From assembly GCA_959022495.1 (NCBI GenBank), contig CAUEYX010000018.1:1-58333 (forward strand): 58,333 bases of DNA, written 5' to 3'. Below the pieces are notes generated by a model. That model was not told the origin of the DNA, searched no databases, and saw only the letters and a program-made list of their open reading frames with translations. This document shows positions 7,842-16,828 of this stretch, one piece after another. Within the stretch, counting starts at the first letter, position 1; each line of letters opens with the position of its first letter. The position numbers and the translations under genes are program-made. This stretch comes from an uncultured Lachnospiraceae bacterium. GTDB taxonomy: Bacteria; Bacillota; Clostridia; Lachnospirales; Lachnospiraceae.

Positions 7842-9109
7842 GTGATTACAGAATAGAGACAAAGTGTATACAGTCAGGATATGAGCCGGGCAATGGAGAA
7901 CCGAGAATCGTGCCGATTTACCAGAGCACCACATTCCGCTATACGAGTAGCGAGCAGATGGGACGTTTGTTCGATCTGGAAGAGCCCGGGTATTTTTATA
8001 CCCGCCTCCAGAACCCAACCAATGATACAGTGGCAGCAAAGATCTGTGATCTGGAAGGCGGGGCTGCGGCGATGCTGACATCCTCCGGCCAGGCGGCGAA
8101 TTTCTATGCTGTTATGAACATTGCGCAGGCGGGAGACCATATTGTATGCGCGTCCGCGCTCTACGGCGGTACATATAACCTCTATGCGCACACCATCCGC
8201 AGGATGGGAGTGGAGGCCACTTTCGTTGATCCGGACTGTACAGAGGAGGAATTGGAAGCGGCATTTCGGGACAATACGAAAGCAGTGTTTGGCGAGTCCA
8301 TTGCCAACCCGGCTCTCGTTGTGCTTGACTTTGAGAAGTTTGCGTCAGCGGCGCACAGACATGGCGTCCCCTTTATTGTGGACAATACATTTGCTACACC
8401 CATCAACTGCCGTCCTTTTGAGTGGGGAGCGGATATCGTAACCCATTCCACGACAAAGTACATGGACGGACATGCGTCGTGCGTGGGCGGAGCCATTGTG
8501 GACAGCGGGAATTTTGACTGGATGGCTTACGGAGATAAATTCCCGGGGCTGACAAAGCCGGATGAGACCTATCATGGGATTGTTTATGCGGAAAAGTTCG
8601 GGAAAGGAGCCTACATCACGAAAGCGACGGCACAGCTGATGCGGGATCTGGGATCGATCCAGTCGCCGCAGAATGCGTTCCTTCTGAATATCGGCCTTGA
8701 GACGCTCCACTTAAGAGTGGCAAGACATTGTGAGAATGCGGTAAAAGTAGCGCAGTTTCTCAAGAATCACGAGAAGGTGGCGTGGGTAAACTGTCCGTCT
8801 CTGCCGGGAGACAAATATTATGACCTGGCACAGAAATATATGCCGAATGGGACATGTGGTGTGATTACATTCGGTCTCAAAGGCGGAAGAGAAGCCGCGG
8901 TTGAGATGATGGATAAGCTGAAGATGGTCGCGATTGTGACCCATGTGGCGGATGCGAGAAGCTGCGTCCTTCACCCGGCCAGCCATACGCACCGCCAGAT
9001 GAATGAGCAGGAGCTTATAGAGGCGGGCGTACAGCCGGATCTGATCCGTTTCAGTGTGGGCATCGAGAATGTGGAAGATATCATCTCGGATGTAACGCAG
9101 GCACTGTAA
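7838..9109 (+). CDS. metY: O-acetylhomoserine sulfhydrylase (MetY-type Cys/Met PLP enzyme)
   Basis: A 423-aa PLP enzyme of the cystathionine gamma-synthase family. It most resembles O-acetyl-L-homoserine aminocarboxypropyltransferase, which makes homocysteine or methionine directly from O-acetylhomoserine and sulfide or methanethiol. Landmarks are PIYQSTTFRY, FYTRLQNPTND, the SSGQAAN PLP-phosphate loop, VDNTFATP and the PLP lysine in HSTTKYMDGH. The ATG at 7838 matches the family N terminus; longer in-frame starts lie inside the upstream gene. It overlaps the upstream stop codon. A methionine gamma-lyase cannot be ruled out, but the family length and N terminus favour MetY. Confidence 0.88.
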   Translation: MSDYRIETKCIQSGYEPGNGEPRIVPIYQSTTFRYTSSEQMGRLFDLEEPGYFYTRLQNPTNDTVAAKICDLEGGAAAMLTSSGQAANFYAVMNIAQAGDHIVCASALYGGTYNLYAHTIRRMGVEATFVDPDCTEEELEAAFRDNTKAVFGESIANPALVVLDFEKFASAAHRHGVPFIVDNTFATPINCRPFEWGADIVTHSTTKYMDGHASCVGGAIVDSGNFDWMAYGDKFPGLTKPDETYHGIVYAEKFGKGAYITKATAQLMRDLGSIQSPQNAFLLNIGLETLHLRVARHCENAVKVAQFLKNHEKVAWVNCPSLPGDKYYDLAQKYMPNGTCGVITFGLKGGREAAVEMMDKLKMVAIVTHVADARSCVLHPASHTHRQMNEQELIEAGVQPDLIRFSVGIENVEDIISDVTQAL

Positions 9110-9246
9110 ATCAAGATCTGCGGCCTGGGTTTGCAGCAGGGGTATCCTATAGAAGGAAGGCTGAGAAAACAGCCGCGCGTTCTTGTGGAAACACTTCGGC
9201 GCAGGGAGCGGCAGCCGTGGCAGATTCAGAATAAAATTTAGAAATA

Positions 9247-9294
9247 ACGAAATCCGGAAACCTGTGTTGAGTGTTTCCGGATTTCGTGTTTTTT
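9247..9294 (+). terminator. Bidirectional terminator between metY and plsC
   Basis: A perfect 15-bp stem (9247-9261 with 9273-9287) has an 11-nt loop and is followed by a T run on the plus strand. It lies between two convergent genes, so it probably serves both. Confidence 0.8.
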
Positions 9295-9355
9295 GTGTGG
9301 CTTTATGGAGCAGAGGCCAAGCCGCCTGCATCCTCAGCGGCAGCCAGAGTGCCTC

Positions 9356-10090
9356 TTATACAATTTCTGCATTTTTATGAATGGTTTCGCGTATAATATT
9401 TTCTACACAGTCACCGATATGTCTCTTTGTGTCCTTATCCAGATTTTCCGGATAGATTGGCGCGCCGTATTCGATGACCACATGGGTCCGTTTTATTTTG
9501 GGCAGATGATTTTCAAAAATTTCGGCTGTATTATTCATGGAGATTGGCACAATCGCGCAGCCGGTCTTGGTCGCGATCTTAAATGCCCCGTCTTTAAAAG
9601 GAAGCATACTCAGTTCTTCCCCGTCGTTTCTTGTTCCCTCAGGGAAAATACAGATGGATATCCCTCTTTTAATATAGTCTACAGCAGTGAGTATGGTCTT
9701 TAGCCCCTCTTTGGGATTTTTTCGGTCAAGGAAGAGGCAGTAGACCCGTTTCATCCAGGAGGTTAGTGTCAGGTAACGCTCCATTTCCTTTTTTGCCACA
9801 TAACCAGTGAGCCTTTTACATCTGCTGTAAGTCAGGAGGATATCAAAATAACTGCGGTGGTTTCCGATGAAGAGCACTGGTTCGTCGGGAATATTTTCCT
9901 CGCCGATGACCGTGGCTTTTACGCCGGCTATGCGGAGAATGACTTTGAATCCCCACTGTACAATGCGGAGAGAGCTGATATCCCGGGCGTATGGATTGAA
10001 TTTTCCGATGATCCATTCAACGATCAGGACCGGGATGGTTACGATCAGGAATAGGATTAAAAAGATTACGATGCAGATAAAACGAAACAT
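9356..10090 (-). CDS. plsC: 1-acyl-sn-glycerol-3-phosphate acyltransferase
   Basis: Membrane-associated PlsC-family enzyme of 244 aa that acylates lysophosphatidic acid to phosphatidic acid. An N-terminal hydrophobic helix (ICIVIFLILFLIVTIPVLIV) anchors it. The catalytic H-x4-D is NHRSYFD and the glycerol-phosphate binding motif is FPEGTRN, both in the usual order. The ATG at 10090 has GGAG eight bases upstream; the reading frame stays open much further upstream, but that extension has no family similarity. Its promoter is predicted at 10136-10164. Confidence 0.92.
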   Translation of the reverse strand: MFRFICIVIFLILFLIVTIPVLIVEWIIGKFNPYARDISSLRIVQWGFKVILRIAGVKATVIGEENIPDEPVLFIGNHRSYFDILLTYSRCKRLTGYVAKKEMERYLTLTSWMKRVYCLFLDRKNPKEGLKTILTAVDYIKRGISICIFPEGTRNDGEELSMLPFKDGAFKIATKTGCAIVPISMNNTAEIFENHLPKIKRTHVVIEYGAPIYPENLDKDTKRHIGDCVENIIRETIHKNAEIV

Positions 10091-10135
10091 ATTGAGGTCT
10101 CCATTTTCCATAATAAATATAAATGTGTAAAGACA

Positions 10136-10164
10136 ATTATACAGCTGCCGTGTCGAAAAAACAA
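10136..10164 (-). promoter_or_regulatory. Predicted plsC promoter
   Basis: On the minus strand: TTGTTT (10159-10164), 17-nt spacer, TATAAT (10136-10141), about 45 bases before the chosen plsC start. Confidence 0.6.
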
Positions 10165-10322
10165 GTCTAATAGAAGGGGCTTCGGAGGCATTTGCGAAAA
10201 GAGCTGCAGAGATTACTTCCCCATAGGGCGGGGAGATCAGGATGCCGGGCGGAATGAGGCAGTAGAATATTTCTTCTGTAGAAAACATATGATTATAAGG
10301 AAAACGCTGCTGGGACGGGGAA

Positions 10323-10787
10323 ATGAAACGGTCAGGGAAAATAGATAAGAATGCTGGAGGGAGAAAGGGACGGCCGGGCCGGATGGTGCTGACCGGATGT
10401 GTACTTCTGTGCGCGGCATCATGTATGCTGACAGGCTGTGCCACCCGCAGACAGAAGACACAGAAGCTCCGAGACCTGGAGTTTACAGTTCTGGATAAAG
10501 AGGCGGCGCCCCCGGAGCTCAAGCTGCTGATTGAGGATAACAAAACCGTACCCTTTAAACTGACATATGCGGACCAGGGGCAGCTTTATATTGCAGAAGG
10601 GTATGGAGCGCAGCCAACGACAGGTTACAGTGTGGAAGTGGAAGGGCTGTATGAAACACAGGACGCGGTTTATATCCACACCAATCTGCTGGGACCCGAA
10701 AAGGGGGAGGAGACAAAAGAAATTACGACATTTCCATATGTAGTGATACAGCTGGAATATATTGAAAAAGATGTTCTATTTGACTGA
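10323..10787 (+). CDS. PrcB-domain putative lipoprotein
   Basis: A 154-aa exported protein. A positively charged N terminus is followed by a hydrophobic stretch ending in the lipobox LTGC, so it is probably lipid-anchored outside the membrane. The rest (about 75-154) resembles the PrcB C-terminal domain: QLYIAEGYGAQPTTGYSVEV, then a beta strand with YIHTNLLGP and a final FPYVVIQLEY. The family name comes from a protease complex subunit, but its role in Clostridia is unknown. The exact start is unsure; the methionine at 10383 would still keep a complete signal peptide. It lies just upstream of sipL and may be cotranscribed with it. Confidence 0.75.
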   Translation: MKRSGKIDKNAGGRKGRPGRMVLTGCVLLCAASCMLTGCATRRQKTQKLRDLEFTVLDKEAAPPELKLLIEDNKTVPFKLTYADQGQLYIAEGYGAQPTTGYSVEVEGLYETQDAVYIHTNLLGPEKGEETKEITTFPYVVIQLEYIEKDVLFD

Positions 10788-10813
10788 GTTTAAAAATCAA
10801 CAGGAGGAGAGCC

Positions 10814-12373
10814 ATGGAACTGATTAAAAACCCGATTCATTATACGCAGGAGGGAAAGAATATTTTCGACCAGTTTTACCTGGATGAAGATTATAACGTA
10901 CCGGAGCAGAAGGAAGATGTGAGAAGGATTGTACAGGGGAGCGCGGAGTGCAGGATTGAGGATATCCGGCCCGTGGAAAATTATGTGAAAGTCACAGGTA
11001 AAATATATTTCAGAATCCTTTATATGACGGCTTCCGGTGATCCGCGGCCGGCTGTGCTTGAAGGGAACCTGCCATTTGAGGAGATGGTCTATGCAGAAAG
11101 CGATGGGAACGAGACGTTCTTTATACGTAATCTGAGGACCGAATTTACCGGGTCTGTAGTAAATTCGAGAAAACTGAGCCTGCGTGTGATGGCGGAGATG
11201 GAGATCGGCAGGGAACGGCTGCGGGATGAGGAATTAACCACAGATGTGGAGAGCGCGATTCCCGTTTACCGGAAAAAGGAGAAGATGAACCTGCTGAAAC
11301 TTGCGGTTTCCAGAAAAGATACATACAGAATTAAGGAAGAGATTGTGCTGCCGGGGACGAAGGAGAGTATCGGACAAGTGCTGCTTACGGATATAGGGAG
11401 CAGGAAGCTGGATATCCGGCTGGGGCAGGATGAGATTCTGCTGAGAGGGGAACTTCTCGTATTCTGTATGTATTTGTCCGGGGATGATAAGGCCGACTGG
11501 ATTGAGCAGAGCGTTCCCTATGAGGGGAGGATATCCTGCGAGGGCGTGACAGAGAGCATGTATCATCATATCCGGCATTCGCTTGAGGATACGCTGGTGG
11601 ATGTCCGTCTGGATGAGGATGGGGAGATGAGGATACTTGGGATTGAGGCTACACTTGCCCTGGGGATGAATATATATGAGGAAGAAGAGACAGAAGTGCT
11701 GCGGGATATGTATTCCCTGGAACAAATATGCGAATTTGACACCCAGGATGTGGTGTATGAGGAGCTTTTGATGCAGAACCAGTCCAGATGCAAGGTGTCT
11801 GAGCGGCTGGCGCTTCCTGAACTGAAGGAAGATGTTCTCCAGATCCTTCACAGCCAGGGCGGTATTCAGATAGAGAGTGAGCAGCATACGGACGAAGGAA
11901 TCCGGGTAGAAGGAATCCTGCACCTTTCGTTTTTGTATCTGCGGGGAGACGATATGGAGCCCTATGGGAGCTGGCAGGGCATTGTTCCTTTCTCGTATCT
12001 GATTGAATATCCAGGCATGCCGGAGAGAGTGGACAGCAGCCTTACCAGTCATGTGGAGCAGCTGGCAGTGACTCTGGCAGGCAGTGAGGCCGTGGAAGTG
12101 AAAGCAGTCCTGGCATTTGATATTTTTCTGAGGAAACAGCTCCCCATGGAGATGATTACGGATGTGAGAATGCATCCGGCAGATGCAGAAGCAGCCGCTG
12201 AGCGCCCGGGGATCGTAGGGCATATTGTCCAGGAGGGCGAGGATATGTGGAGCCTGGCAAAAAAATATATGACGACCGTTGAGGGAATTATGGAAATTAA
12301 CGGGCTGGACAATCAAAATGTTACACCGGGGGATAAACTGTTGATTTTAAAAGAAAATGTGAGTATACTGTAA
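10814..12373 (+). CDS. sipL: SPOCS (DUF3794) plus LysM protein, SipL-like spore morphogenesis factor
   Basis: A 519-aa protein built of repeated SPOCS/DUF3794 beta domains and a C-terminal LysM domain (about 470-515: GHIVQEGEDMWSLAKKYM, then NGLDNQNVTPGDKLLIL). This architecture and length match SipL of Clostridioides difficile, which binds SpoIVA at the forespore surface and is needed for coat assembly; it stands in for SpoVID of Bacillus. There is no signal peptide, in keeping with action in the mother-cell cytoplasm. The start follows CAGGAGGAGAG. Nearby spoIIR and the spoIIA operon fit a sporulation role, but no sigma-E promoter was identified. Confidence 0.85.
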   Translation: MELIKNPIHYTQEGKNIFDQFYLDEDYNVPEQKEDVRRIVQGSAECRIEDIRPVENYVKVTGKIYFRILYMTASGDPRPAVLEGNLPFEEMVYAESDGNETFFIRNLRTEFTGSVVNSRKLSLRVMAEMEIGRERLRDEELTTDVESAIPVYRKKEKMNLLKLAVSRKDTYRIKEEIVLPGTKESIGQVLLTDIGSRKLDIRLGQDEILLRGELLVFCMYLSGDDKADWIEQSVPYEGRISCEGVTESMYHHIRHSLEDTLVDVRLDEDGEMRILGIEATLALGMNIYEEEETEVLRDMYSLEQICEFDTQDVVYEELLMQNQSRCKVSERLALPELKEDVLQILHSQGGIQIESEQHTDEGIRVEGILHLSFLYLRGDDMEPYGSWQGIVPFSYLIEYPGMPERVDSSLTSHVEQLAVTLAGSEAVEVKAVLAFDIFLRKQLPMEMITDVRMHPADAEAAAERPGIVGHIVQEGEDMWSLAKKYMTTVEGIMEINGLDNQNVTPGDKLLILKENVSIL

Positions 12374-12403
12374 GTACAATGTATACAAGATACAGGCGAG
12401 GTG

Positions 12404-12445
12404 AAAGGGGCCTGACCCCTTTCGGGAGGGGTCAGGCCCCTCCCG
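12404..12445. repeat. REP/BIME-like palindrome, copy A
   Basis: Two perfect 15-bp arms, AGGGGCCTGACCCCT (12406-12420) and its complement (12427-12441), with a 6-nt loop. It lies between sipL and ispE. The same core occurs at 14071 and 47842. Confidence 0.85.
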
Positions 12446-12487
12446 ACGCTATGTTCAGAATATTCAGAAAATAACGGAGGATACGAG

Positions 12488-13375
12488 ATGAATCAGATTG
12501 AACTGAAAGCGCTGGCAAAGATCAATCTGGGGCTGGATGTACTTGGAAGACGGGAAAATGGTTACCACGACGTAAGGATGGTTATGCAGTCAATCTATCT
12601 GTATGACGAGGTGAAGATTGAGAAAACAGAAAGTCCGGAGATTACGGTGGTATCTAATTTGACCTTCCTTCCCAAAGGGGATGGGAATATTGCATACAAA
12701 GCGGCACAGATGTTAAAGGAAGAATTTCAGATTGATGCCGGGATAAAGATTACATTGAATAAGCACATTCCGGTAGCTGCGGGGCTTGCAGGCGGCAGTT
12801 CCAATGCGGCGGCAGTGCTCTTTGGAATGAACCGGATGTTCCGTCTTGGATTGTCACAGGATGAATTAATGGAACGTGGAGTCAAGCTGGGAGCGGATGT
12901 CCCGTACTGTATTATGCGTGGGACCGTGCTGGCTGAGGGGATTGGGGAGCAGATGAGTGTGCTGCCTGCGATGCCGAAATGTACCGTGCTTATTGCGAAA
13001 CCTTCGGTGAGTGTGTCAACGAAAACGGTCTACGAAGCGCTGGACGCAAAAGAGATAGAAGAGCACCCGGACATTGACGGGATTATTGAAGGACTGCGAA
13101 CACACAGCCTGAGGCAGGTGGCGGCGTGCATGGGAAATGTGCTGGAAGATGTGACCATTCCCATGCATCCGGTGATTGAGCAGATCAAACAGGAAATGAA
13201 AGCTGCAGGGGCCCTGAACGCTATGATGAGCGGAAGCGGACCAACTGTATTCGGGCTGTTCGAGAGCAGGGCAGCAGCCAGGGATGCCCAGAGAAGGATC
13301 AGAGAAAAGTCACTGACCAGACAGGTGTATGTGACGAGTATACACAGTGTGAGGAGGAATCAGGATGCCGATTGA
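12488..13375 (+). CDS. ispE: 4-diphosphocytidyl-2-C-methyl-D-erythritol kinase
   Basis: GHMP-family kinase (295 aa) that phosphorylates CDP-ME in the non-mevalonate isoprenoid pathway. The N terminus has the substrate region AKINLGLDVLGRRENGYH. The GHMP ATP-binding loop is PVAAGLAGGSSNAAAVL and the C-terminal motif is MMSGSGPTVFGLF. The aspartate in LGADVPYC is the expected catalytic one. The start follows an AACGGAGG site. Its end overlaps the GntR gene by 11 bases, so the two are probably coupled. Confidence 0.96.
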   Translation: MNQIELKALAKINLGLDVLGRRENGYHDVRMVMQSIYLYDEVKIEKTESPEITVVSNLTFLPKGDGNIAYKAAQMLKEEFQIDAGIKITLNKHIPVAAGLAGGSSNAAAVLFGMNRMFRLGLSQDELMERGVKLGADVPYCIMRGTVLAEGIGEQMSVLPAMPKCTVLIAKPSVSVSTKTVYEALDAKEIEEHPDIDGIIEGLRTHSLRQVAACMGNVLEDVTIPMHPVIEQIKQEMKAAGALNAMMSGSGPTVFGLFESRAAARDAQRRIREKSLTRQVYVTSIHSVRRNQDAD

Positions 13376-14045
13376 TTTTGAAGTTACGATGAATGAATAT
13401 CTTCCGCTGAGAGATGTGGTGTTCAACACACTGCGCCGGGCTATTCTTCGGGGCGAGCTCAAGCCGGGGGAAAGGCTGATGGAAATTCAGCTGGCCAATA
13501 AATTAGGTGTGAGCAGAACTCCGATTCGTGAGGCAATCCGCAAATTAGAGCTAGAAGGGCTGGTGCTGATGATTCCGAGAAAAGGCGCAGAAGTGGCTGA
13601 GATTACAGAGAAAAATCTCCGGGATGTCCTGGAAGTGCGCTGTGCTCTTGAAGAGCTTGCAGTTCAGCTTGCCTGCGACCGTATTGATGAGAGTGAGGTT
13701 AGAGAACTCCACGCCGCTGCAGATCATTTCCGAGAGGTGTTGGACAGCGATGATATTACTCAGATTGCCCAGGCGGATGAAGCATTCCACGACGTGATAT
13801 TTACAGCCACGAATAATGGAAGGCTCATTCAGCTTTTGAATAATTTAAGAGAGCAGATGTACCGTTACCGGATTGAATATTTAAAGAAGAAAGAATGCTA
13901 TCCACAGCTTCTCGCAGAGCATGAGGCGATCATCGGGGCTATTGAGGGGCATGATAAAGAGATGGCAACGGCCATTACAGGGCAGCATATTAATAATCAA
14001 GTAGATACAGTTGTCGGTACACTTCGCCATAAAGATGAAGAATAA
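13365..14045 (+). CDS. GntR family regulator, FCD (FadR) subfamily
   Basis: DNA-binding protein of 226 aa. The N-terminal winged helix (about 12-80) reads DVVFNTLRRAILRGELKPG and has the recognition helix region NKLGVSRTPIREAIRKLELEGLV. The C-terminal FCD effector domain is all-helical and has the usual metal- or ligand-binding positions (D and H in AQADEAFHDVIF, H in LLAEHEAI and GQHI). The ligand is unknown. AGGAGG lies seven bases before the ATG. The overlap with ispE suggests cotranscription, but a link to isoprenoid metabolism would be guesswork. Confidence 0.9.
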   Translation: MPIDFEVTMNEYLPLRDVVFNTLRRAILRGELKPGERLMEIQLANKLGVSRTPIREAIRKLELEGLVLMIPRKGAEVAEITEKNLRDVLEVRCALEELAVQLACDRIDESEVRELHAAADHFREVLDSDDITQIAQADEAFHDVIFTATNNGRLIQLLNNLREQMYRYRIEYLKKKECYPQLLAEHEAIIGAIEGHDKEMATAITGQHINNQVDTVVGTLRHKDEE

Positions 14046-14067
14046 GAATATTCAGAAAACTTTTCCG

Positions 14068-14089
14068 AAAGGGGCCTGACCCCTTCCGG
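14068..14089. repeat. REP/BIME-like palindrome, copy B (single arm)
   Basis: One copy of the GGGGCCTGACCCC core, here able to fold on itself with flanking CCGAA/TTCCGG. It lies just after the GntR gene stop, so it may act as a terminator. There is no inverted partner, unlike copies A and C. Confidence 0.7.
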
Positions 14090-14173
14090 GAATATTTTCA
14101 GAATCTTCTGTATATTTCCTCCATAGTTGTCTATACTCCATGTATCACAGACGGAGATATGGAGGTTATACAT

Positions 14174-14821
14174 ATGGATGGATTTTATATTCGCAGTATT
14201 CGGAAAGTTGAGAGAAACGCAGTGAGAATTATTCTGCTGCTGGCAGTGTGCATTTCCTTGCTGCTCACTGGAATGATCTGCCGCCGTGTGGATGCGTCGG
14301 CACAGGCAGAGATGCAGGCGCATCTGGCGCAGGAAGTGTTGAGGTTTCATGTCCTGGCTAACAGCGACAGCGACGAGGACCAGGCGCTGAAGCTGAAAGT
14401 GAGGGATGCGGTGCTGGCGTTTCTTGAGGAAAATATGCCGGAAGTGGAAGACGCGGCGCAGACAGAAGCATGGATGCGGGAGAACATTGATGAGATTGAG
14501 GCGGTCAGCCGTGAAATTGTGGCGGAAGAGGGCGCGGAGTATCCTGTGAGCGCGGCGGTGACAACCTGCTGGTTTCCGGATAAAAGTTATGGAGACATTA
14601 CATTCCCTGCGGGGAATTATGAAGCGCTCCGAATTGAGATCGGGGCGGCGGACGGCCACAACTGGTGGTGCGTGCTGTACCCGGGGCTGTGTTTTTTGGA
14701 TACAACGAATGCGGTTGTGCCGGAAGAGGGAAAGAAGAAGCTTAAGAATGTTTTGACAGAAGAGGAGTATTCCAGGGTGACAGCGACATCAGACTTTAAG
14801 ATCAGCTGGTTTTTCTGGTAA
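14174..14821 (+). CDS. spoIIR: Stage II sporulation protein R
   Basis: A 215-aa secreted signalling protein made in the forespore. It triggers SpoIIGA to process pro-sigma-E in the mother cell. An N-terminal hydrophobic signal segment (AVRIILLLAVCISLLLTGMI) is followed by the conserved EVLRFHVLANSDSDEDQALK and LKVRDAVL motifs and, near the end, GHNWWCVLYPGLCFLD. The ATG at 14174 has GGAGG eight bases upstream; an ATG at 14159 overlaps that site and is unlikely. A weak sigma-F-like arrangement (GTATA at 14110, 15 nt, then TCTATACT) lies upstream. Confidence 0.95.
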   Translation: MDGFYIRSIRKVERNAVRIILLLAVCISLLLTGMICRRVDASAQAEMQAHLAQEVLRFHVLANSDSDEDQALKLKVRDAVLAFLEENMPEVEDAAQTEAWMRENIDEIEAVSREIVAEEGAEYPVSAAVTTCWFPDKSYGDITFPAGNYEALRIEIGAADGHNWWCVLYPGLCFLDTTNAVVPEEGKKKLKNVLTEEEYSRVTATSDFKISWFFW

Positions 14822-14833
14822 AGGAATTTAGAA

Positions 14834-16030
14834 ATGACAGAATTTTTAGTAAGACATTTTATAAAAGACTATCAAGACATCGAGAAGATATCCGTGCGGA
14901 CGGCCTATGGAGTGCTCGCCAGCATCGTGGGTATCTTCTGCAATGTTTTTTTATTTATTGTAAAATTTGCAGCGGGGCTTGTGCTCCACAGTGTGTCTGT
15001 CACAGCAGACGCTTTTAACAACCTGTCCGACGCAGGCTCGTCTATCATCAGTTTCGCGGGGGTGAAGATGGCGGAGAAGCCGGCGGACAGAGATCACCCG
15101 TTTGGACACGGGCGGATCGAGTACATTGCGGCTTTGATCGTATCCTTTCTTGTTTTGGAAGTGGGGTTTACGTTCCTCAAGGATTCTTTTGGAAAGATTT
15201 GGAGACCGGAGGAGTTGAATTTCCAGACGGTATCCGTCGTGATCCTGATTTTATCTATCGCGGTCAAACTATGGCTGGGCCTGTTTAACCGCAGGCTGGG
15301 AGCGAAGATCAATTCCAAGGTCATGATGGCAGTATTTACTGATTCCATGGGAGATGTGATCACAACAAGCGCAACGATTCTCTCGATCCTTTTCTTTGGC
15401 CTGACCGGAATTAATATCGACGGTTTTGTAGGTGTGGGCGTGGCGCTCGTCGTCATGTGGGCGGGCGTGGGCATTGCGAGAGATACCCTGGAGCCGCTGA
15501 TCGGGGAGGCAATTGACCCGGAAGTTTATGAGCAGATTAAGAAATTTGTGGAGGGGTATAACGGGATCGAGGGAACCCATGATCTGATTGTACACAATTA
15601 CGGACCGGGGAGGAGCATGGCATCCATCCATGCGGAAGTGCCAAACGATGTGGATATCGAACAGTCCCATGAGATCATTGACCGGATTGAGAGGGAGGCG
15701 TCAAAACAGCTTGGGATCTTCCTGGTAATACATATGGACCCGGTGGAAATGAAAGACGAAAAGGTGCTGCTTATCAAGGAAAAAGTGGAAAGGATTCTGG
15801 AAGAGCTGGACCCGGCGTGCAGCATCCATGATTTCCGCGTTGTTCATGGAGAAGCACAAACCAATCTGATTTTTGATATGGTGATTCCCATAGAATATAG
15901 TGAAACCGCAAGGAAAGAGCTTCCTATGCGCCTGATGGAGCGGATCAAAGAAGTGGATTCCAGGTATGAATGTGTGATAACGGTGGATTATGATTACGTG
16001 GCAAAGGCGGATGAAGATTCCGGAAAATAA
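14834..16030 (+). CDS. Cation diffusion facilitator, probable manganese exporter
   Basis: A 398-aa CDF transporter with six predicted membrane helices in the N-terminal 220 residues and a cytoplasmic ferredoxin-like domain after them. Transport-site residues are Asn and Asp in TADAFNNLSDAG (N-x3-D) and two aspartates in FTDSMGD (D-x3-D). In characterised CDF proteins an N-D/D-D site is linked to manganese (MntE type), whereas zinc transporters usually have H-D/H-D. The HPFGHGRIEY loop is typical of the family. The C-terminal half continues well past the usual dimerisation domain. It follows spoIIR by 12 bases. Confidence 0.88.
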   Translation: MTEFLVRHFIKDYQDIEKISVRTAYGVLASIVGIFCNVFLFIVKFAAGLVLHSVSVTADAFNNLSDAGSSIISFAGVKMAEKPADRDHPFGHGRIEYIAALIVSFLVLEVGFTFLKDSFGKIWRPEELNFQTVSVVILILSIAVKLWLGLFNRRLGAKINSKVMMAVFTDSMGDVITTSATILSILFFGLTGINIDGFVGVGVALVVMWAGVGIARDTLEPLIGEAIDPEVYEQIKKFVEGYNGIEGTHDLIVHNYGPGRSMASIHAEVPNDVDIEQSHEIIDRIEREASKQLGIFLVIHMDPVEMKDEKVLLIKEKVERILEELDPACSIHDFRVVHGEAQTNLIFDMVIPIEYSETARKELPMRLMERIKEVDSRYECVITVDYDYVAKADEDSGK

Positions 16031-16055
16031 AAGAACAGCAGAGGAGTGTTGAAAC

Positions 16056-16778
16056 ATGCTGAATGAACAAAAAAACAGTTACGAATTTGACAGCAGAGTG
16101 CGGTACAGTGAGATCGGACACCGGGGGACCATGACGCTTCCGGCATTGATTAATTATTTCCAGGACTGCAGTACATTCCATTCAGAGACCGTGGGGCTTG
16201 GGATGGAGCATCTGCGGCAGGAGAAAAAGGCGTGGGTGCTCTCTTACTGGCAGATTATGGTGGACCGGTATCCGAAACTGTGCGAGAAAATGACAATTGG
16301 GACATTTGCCACGGAGTTCAAGGGACTCTTTGGAAACCGCAACTTTTATATGAAAGATGAGGAAGGAAGACAGATGGCCTGCGCGAATTCGGTGTGGGTG
16401 TTTATGGACCTGGAAAAGGGACGTCCCTGCCGTCCGGCAGAAGAGGATATTGGGCCATATGGGGTACATGCACCGCTGGACATGCCTTATGAAGACAGAA
16501 AGATCACTGTGCCGGAAGTGCTGGCTGACAAGGAAGCGTTCCCTGTACGGAAATACCATATTGATACAAACGAACACGTAAACAACTGCCAGTATGTCCA
16601 GATGGCCCTGGAGGTGCTTCCGGAAGACCTCTGTGCGCGGCAGGTAAGGGTTGATTATAAAAAGTCTGCTGTGCTGGGAGACATAGTCTGCCCAAGAATT
16701 GCGGAGGACGGGGAGCGGTATATTGTGGAACTCTGTGACACCGAAAAGATGCCTTATGCGGTGATCGAGATAAAGTGA
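16056..16778 (+). CDS. Acyl-ACP thioesterase
   Basis: A 240-aa protein with the double hot-dog fold of the FatA/FatB-like family; it should release free fatty acid from acyl carrier protein. Visible markers are the start YEFDSRVRYSEIGHRG, the helix region LINYFQDCSTFHSE and, in the second hot dog, the catalytic IDTNEHVNNCQYV (Asn and His). Chain-length preference cannot be read. It opens a three-gene cassette: its stop is 51 bases before the next likely start, and the esterase and acyltransferase follow on the same strand. Confidence 0.9.
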   Translation: MLNEQKNSYEFDSRVRYSEIGHRGTMTLPALINYFQDCSTFHSETVGLGMEHLRQEKKAWVLSYWQIMVDRYPKLCEKMTIGTFATEFKGLFGNRNFYMKDEEGRQMACANSVWVFMDLEKGRPCRPAEEDIGPYGVHAPLDMPYEDRKITVPEVLADKEAFPVRKYHIDTNEHVNNCQYVQMALEVLPEDLCARQVRVDYKKSAVLGDIVCPRIAEDGERYIVELCDTEKMPYAVIEIK

Positions 16779-16828
16779 GGCGGACAAAGGCTTACCCTGG
16801 AATCAGGTACAGACAGGAAGAATACCGG

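Noticed and set aside
11234..12316. A 360-codon frame antisense to sipL
   Set aside because: A mirror of a clear SPOCS/LysM coding frame; its translation has no family features.
14110..14137. Sigma-F-like promoter before spoIIR
   Set aside because: GTATA and 15-nt spacing are right, but the -10 matches the consensus in only about five of eight positions. Kept as a weak possibility only.
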